A DNA stretch of 45,127 nt, taken from NCBI GenBank assembly GCA_017307915.1, contig JAFKGG010000376.1, positions 1 through 45,127 of the forward strand. Direction: 5' to 3'. Origin of the DNA: Burkholderiales bacterium. GTDB lineage: Bacteria > Pseudomonadota > Gammaproteobacteria > Burkholderiales > Burkholderiaceae_E. Shown piece after piece: positions 41,975-45,127 of this stretch. How positions within the stretch are numbered: the stretch's first letter is position 1; each line of letters opens with the position of its first letter. The notes under the pieces are model-generated. The model was not told the origin of the DNA and made no database searches. It saw only the letters and a program-made list of their open reading frames with translations. The position numbers were made by a program, and so were the translations under genes.

Positions 41975-42033
41975 TGTCGCGTGTGCGATGATGATGAATC
42001 GTCGTCATTGCCGACACGTTTCAGAGATCGATC

Positions 42034-42552
42034 ATGAGCACTGCTGCCACCCCTTCGGCCTTCGCCACCACCGACATGTGCGATGCGCACGAGGCCAGGC
42101 TGGTCTCAGGCGAGCTGCACGTGCTGCACCCGGCCTTCCGTCCATTCGGGCGCCGTACCCGCTTCGCCGGGCCGGTGGCCACCGTGCGCTGCTTCGAAGA
42201 CAACTCGATGGTCCGAGCCGCGCTCGAAGAGCTGGGCCGCGGACAGGTGCTGGTCGTCGACGGCGGCGGCAGCCTGCGCTGCGCGCTGGTCGGCGGCATG
42301 CTGGCGGTACTGGCGCAACGCAATGGCTGGGCGGGCGTCGTCGTCAATGGTTGCGTGCGCGACGTGGCCGAGATCAACGAGTGCGACATCGGCGTGCGCG
42401 CGCTGGCCTCGCATCCGCGCCGCAGCGACAAGCGCGGCGGCGGTTCGCGCGGGCAGGCGGTGGAAATCGCCGGCGTGCGAATTGCGCCGGGGAACTGGTG
42501 CTATGCCGATGAAGACGGCATTCTGATCAGCGATACCGCGCTGCACGGCTGA
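42034..42552 (+). CDS. RraA-like / HMG-CHA aldolase family protein
   Basis: The 172-residue protein has the family core [20 protein letters not shown] and the [16 protein letters not shown] strand-loop. The motif G-X20-R-D-X2-E is complete (Gly in VGGMLA, Arg-Asp in CVRD, Glu in VAEI). Literature on the family describes G-X20-R-D-X2-E/D as the hallmark of 4-hydroxy-4-methyl-2-oxoglutarate/4-carboxy-4-hydroxy-2-oxoadipate aldolases, while E. coli RraA, an RNase E inhibitor, lacks aldolase activity. This argues that the protein can be an aldolase that releases pyruvate. It is monocistronic, with RraA or oxaloacetate decarboxylase as alternative roles. Confidence 0.82.
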   Translation: MSTAATPSAFATTDMCDAHEARLVSGELHVLHPAFRPFGRRTRFAGPVATVRCFEDNSMVRAALEELGRGQVLVVDGGGSLRCALVGGMLAVLAQRNGWAGVVVNGCVRDVAEINECDIGVRALASHPRRSDKRGGGSRGQAVEIAGVRIAPGNWCYADEDGILISDTALHG

Positions 42553-42620
42553 AGCTAAAGCTGGAGCGGCGAGCGGCGCGGCTGCTCCCGCTTCGCATCG
42601 CACGGCTGGATCACCCCGGA

Positions 42621-42644
42621 CCCTGCGCCGGCCCCGGCGCGGGG
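42621..42644. terminator. GC-rich inverted repeat between convergent genes
   Basis: CCCTGCGCCGG (42621-42631) pairs with CCGGCGCGGGG (42634-42644) with one T-G pair and almost no loop, so the inner pairs must open. It lies between the convergent rraA-like and moeA genes and could terminate both. No U-tract is seen on either strand. Confidence 0.4.
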
Positions 42645-42666
42645 ACGATCGTAGGGTGAACACGCC

Positions 42667-43938
42667 CTAGATCAGGCCCTCGAATGCCACGCAGTCCACG
42701 ATTTCACCGGCAGCCACCGCACCGCGTTCGTGCGCCAGCACGACGATGCAGTTGGCCTCCGACATCGAACGCAGGACACCCGAACCCTGATAGCCGGTGA
42801 GCCGTACTTCGGCGCGGCCGTCGTTGCCTGTGCTCAGGCAAGCGCGCAGGTATTCGGTGCGGCCGGCTCGCTTGCGGATCGGCTCGACCGCGCGCGCGGC
42901 GATGGTCGGCAGCGGCCGCGGCTCGGCGCCGGCCAGGTGCAGCAGCGCATCGCGCACCACGAAGTAGAAAGTGATCATCACGGCCACCGGGTTGCCGGGC
43001 AACCCGAAGTAGCAGGCGCGGCCGATGCGGCCGAAGGCCATCGGCCGTCCGGGACGCATGGCCAGCGACCAGAAGCGCACTTCGCCGAGCTGCGCCATCA
43101 CCTGGCGCGTGTAGTCGGCATCGCCGACCGAGACGCCACCCGACGACACGATCGCATCGGCGCAGTTGGCGGCGTCGTTCATGGCCGTTTGCAGCGCCGA
43201 CGGCGAATCGGGTACGACACCCAGGTCGATGACGTCGACACCCAGCCGCTGCAGCATCGCCCACAGCGTGTAGCGGTTGCTGTCGTAGACCTGGCCTGCG
43301 CGCAGCGGTTCGCCGATCGAGCGCAGTTCGTCGCCGGTGGAGAAGAATGCCACGCGCGGGCGGCGCAGCACCGGCGCTTCGGCAACGCCCAATGAAGCGA
43401 GCAGGCCCAGGTCGGCGGGCGTGAGCCGGCGCCCGGCTGGTAGCGCCGTCGTGCCGGCGCGCAGGTCTTCGCCGCGGCGACGCAGGTGCTGTCCCGCCTG
43501 CTGGCCCGGCGGTACGAGCAGCAGCGCGTCTTCGGTGCGGACCAGTTCCTGCGGCACGATGGTGTCGGCGCCCTCCGGCAGCACGGCACCGGTCATGATG
43601 CGCACGCTTTCGCCGGGGGATAGTGCCGCTGCCAGCGGCGCGCCGGCGCGTGCCGCGCCGGCGACGCGCAGCCTGGTTTCGCCGTCGGGCGACAGATCGG
43701 CAGCGCGCAGCGCATAGCCATCCATCGCCGAGTTGTCATGCGCGGGCACGTCGATCGGCGAAACCACGGCGCAGCCCAGCACGCGGCCCAGCGCGCTGCG
43801 CAGCGCGACGTGCTCGATGCCACGCACCGGTTCGATGAAACGCGTGATGGCGGCGCGCACCTGTTCGACCGGCAAGGTGTCGTCGCTCGCGCCGGCCAGG
43901 CAGCTATCGAGATCGGCGAAGGAGGGGGCGGCCGTCAT
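42667..43938 (-). CDS. moeA: Molybdopterin molybdenumtransferase MoeA
   Basis: The 423-residue protein has the MoeA domains: N-terminal domains I-II with SPIDVPAHDNSAMDGYALRA, GESVRIMTGAVLPEGADTIVP, and domain III with the MPT-binding loop STGDELRSIG, DSNRYTLWAML and the signature SSGGVSVGDADYTRQVM. The C-terminal domain IV includes GLPGNPVAVMITF. MoeA inserts molybdate into adenylylated molybdopterin, completing Mo-MPT for further use by MobA or MocA. Its ATG overlaps the stop of the broken mobA remnant (ATGA), the usual coupling in the intact locus. Confidence 0.94.
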   Translation of the reverse strand: MTAAPSFADLDSCLAGASDDTLPVEQVRAAITRFIEPVRGIEHVALRSALGRVLGCAVVSPIDVPAHDNSAMDGYALRAADLSPDGETRLRVAGAARAGAPLAAALSPGESVRIMTGAVLPEGADTIVPQELVRTEDALLLVPPGQQAGQHLRRRGEDLRAGTTALPAGRRLTPADLGLLASLGVAEAPVLRRPRVAFFSTGDELRSIGEPLRAGQVYDSNRYTLWAMLQRLGVDVIDLGVVPDSPSALQTAMNDAANCADAIVSSGGVSVGDADYTRQVMAQLGEVRFWSLAMRPGRPMAFGRIGRACYFGLPGNPVAVMITFYFVVRDALLHLAGAEPRPLPTIAARAVEPIRKRAGRTEYLRACLSTGNDGRAEVRLTGYQGSGVLRSMSEANCIVVLAHERGAVAAGEIVDCVAFEGLI

Positions 43939-44079
43939 GGCGAGAGGGACTCCGTCAGTTGCTGCGGGGTATTCAGATTGGCGAAGGCTTGCGCGCCGTC
44001 GAATTCAGCCGGCGCATGCGGCAGCGCGCACGATGCCGGTCACCTGCACCGCGGGAATGGGCGAGGGCGCGCACGGCAT
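43935..44079 (-). pseudogene. mobA: mobA remnant: both ends kept, centre deleted
   Basis: Only 145 bases lie between moaA and moeA, where an intact mobA (about 600 bases) is usual. From ATG 44079 the frame reads MPCAPSPIPAVQVTGIV, which matches a MobA start (VTGIVLAGG is the expected continuation), then RAAACAG and a stop at 44005. In another frame the last codons before moeA read PAEFDGAQAFANLNTPQQLT ESLSP and stop at 43935, overlapping the moeA ATG; F-N-NTP is the characteristic MobA C-terminus. The length, 145, is not a multiple of three. An internal deletion of roughly 450 bases with a frameshift is the simplest explanation, or an assembly error. MobA makes the guanine dinucleotide cofactor. 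Confidence 0.72.
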
Positions 44080-44083
44080 CGGC

Positions 44084-45127
<1,044 letters not shown>

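Overview
The window is high-GC, densely packed bacterial chromosome. It most likely comes from a betaproteobacterium of the order Burkholderiales. This is inferred from gene content: a Bug/TctC-type periplasmic receptor, a TRAP transporter, a MocR regulator divergent from an EamA exporter, the pilE-fimT-pilV-pilW-pilX-pilY1 minor-pilin order, and a moaA-mobA-moeA order. I see no rRNA, tRNA, CRISPR array, transposase or prophage gene.

Layout. 1-2184: an EamA exporter (cut by the window edge) divergent from its probable MocR regulator. 2229-5609: htpG behind a near-consensus sigma-32 promoter, with two overlapping genes after it (hypoxanthine-DNA-glycosylase-like and spermidine-synthase-like). 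5613-10009 (minus): IclR regulator, NitT/TauT-type ABC importer and an alpha/beta hydrolase. 10263-12666 (plus), divergent from iclR: a Rieske oxygenase and a NicX-like 2,5-dihydroxypyridine dioxygenase. 12638-14653 (minus): a one-chain aconitase-superfamily hydro-lyase. 14841-16652: a standalone GspE/PilB-type ATPase. 16889-19786: a TRAP transporter. 19852-29578 (minus): a tight nine-gene catabolic operon encoding a Bug receptor, a three-subunit molybdenum hydroxylase, a LigB-LigA fusion dioxygenase, RidA, an FAD monooxygenase, CoxG and a gamma-glutamyltransferase-family Ntn hydrolase, faced by a GntR/FCD regulator. 30537-33228 (minus): VWA (CoxE-like), GNAT and MoxR AAA+ ATPase (CoxD-like). 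33616-34295: two small c-type cytochromes. 34676-41923: type IV pilus minor pilins and PilY1. 42034-42552: an RraA/HMG-aldolase-like protein. 42667-45127 (minus): moeA, a collapsed mobA remnant, and moaA (cut by the window edge).

How the genes may work together. The most interesting part is 5.6-30.5 kb, which reads as a catabolic island for N-heteroaromatic acids or related ring compounds. One module (ABC importer, Rieske oxygenase, NicX-like dioxygenase, alpha/beta hydrolase, perhaps the aconitase-like enzyme) recalls the late nicotinate/picolinate route through 2,5-dihydroxypyridine, N-formylmaleamate and maleamate, but no NicF-type amidase or NicE-type isomerase is visible. The nine-gene operon contains a chemically sensible series: hydroxylation next to ring nitrogen, second hydroxylation, extradiol cleavage, enamine/imine hydrolysis, amide hydrolysis. 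I cannot match that gene combination to a pathway I know, and the substrates are inference.

The right part of the window is mainly housekeeping and surface functions. Molybdenum-cofactor genes are present, but mobA has lost its middle.
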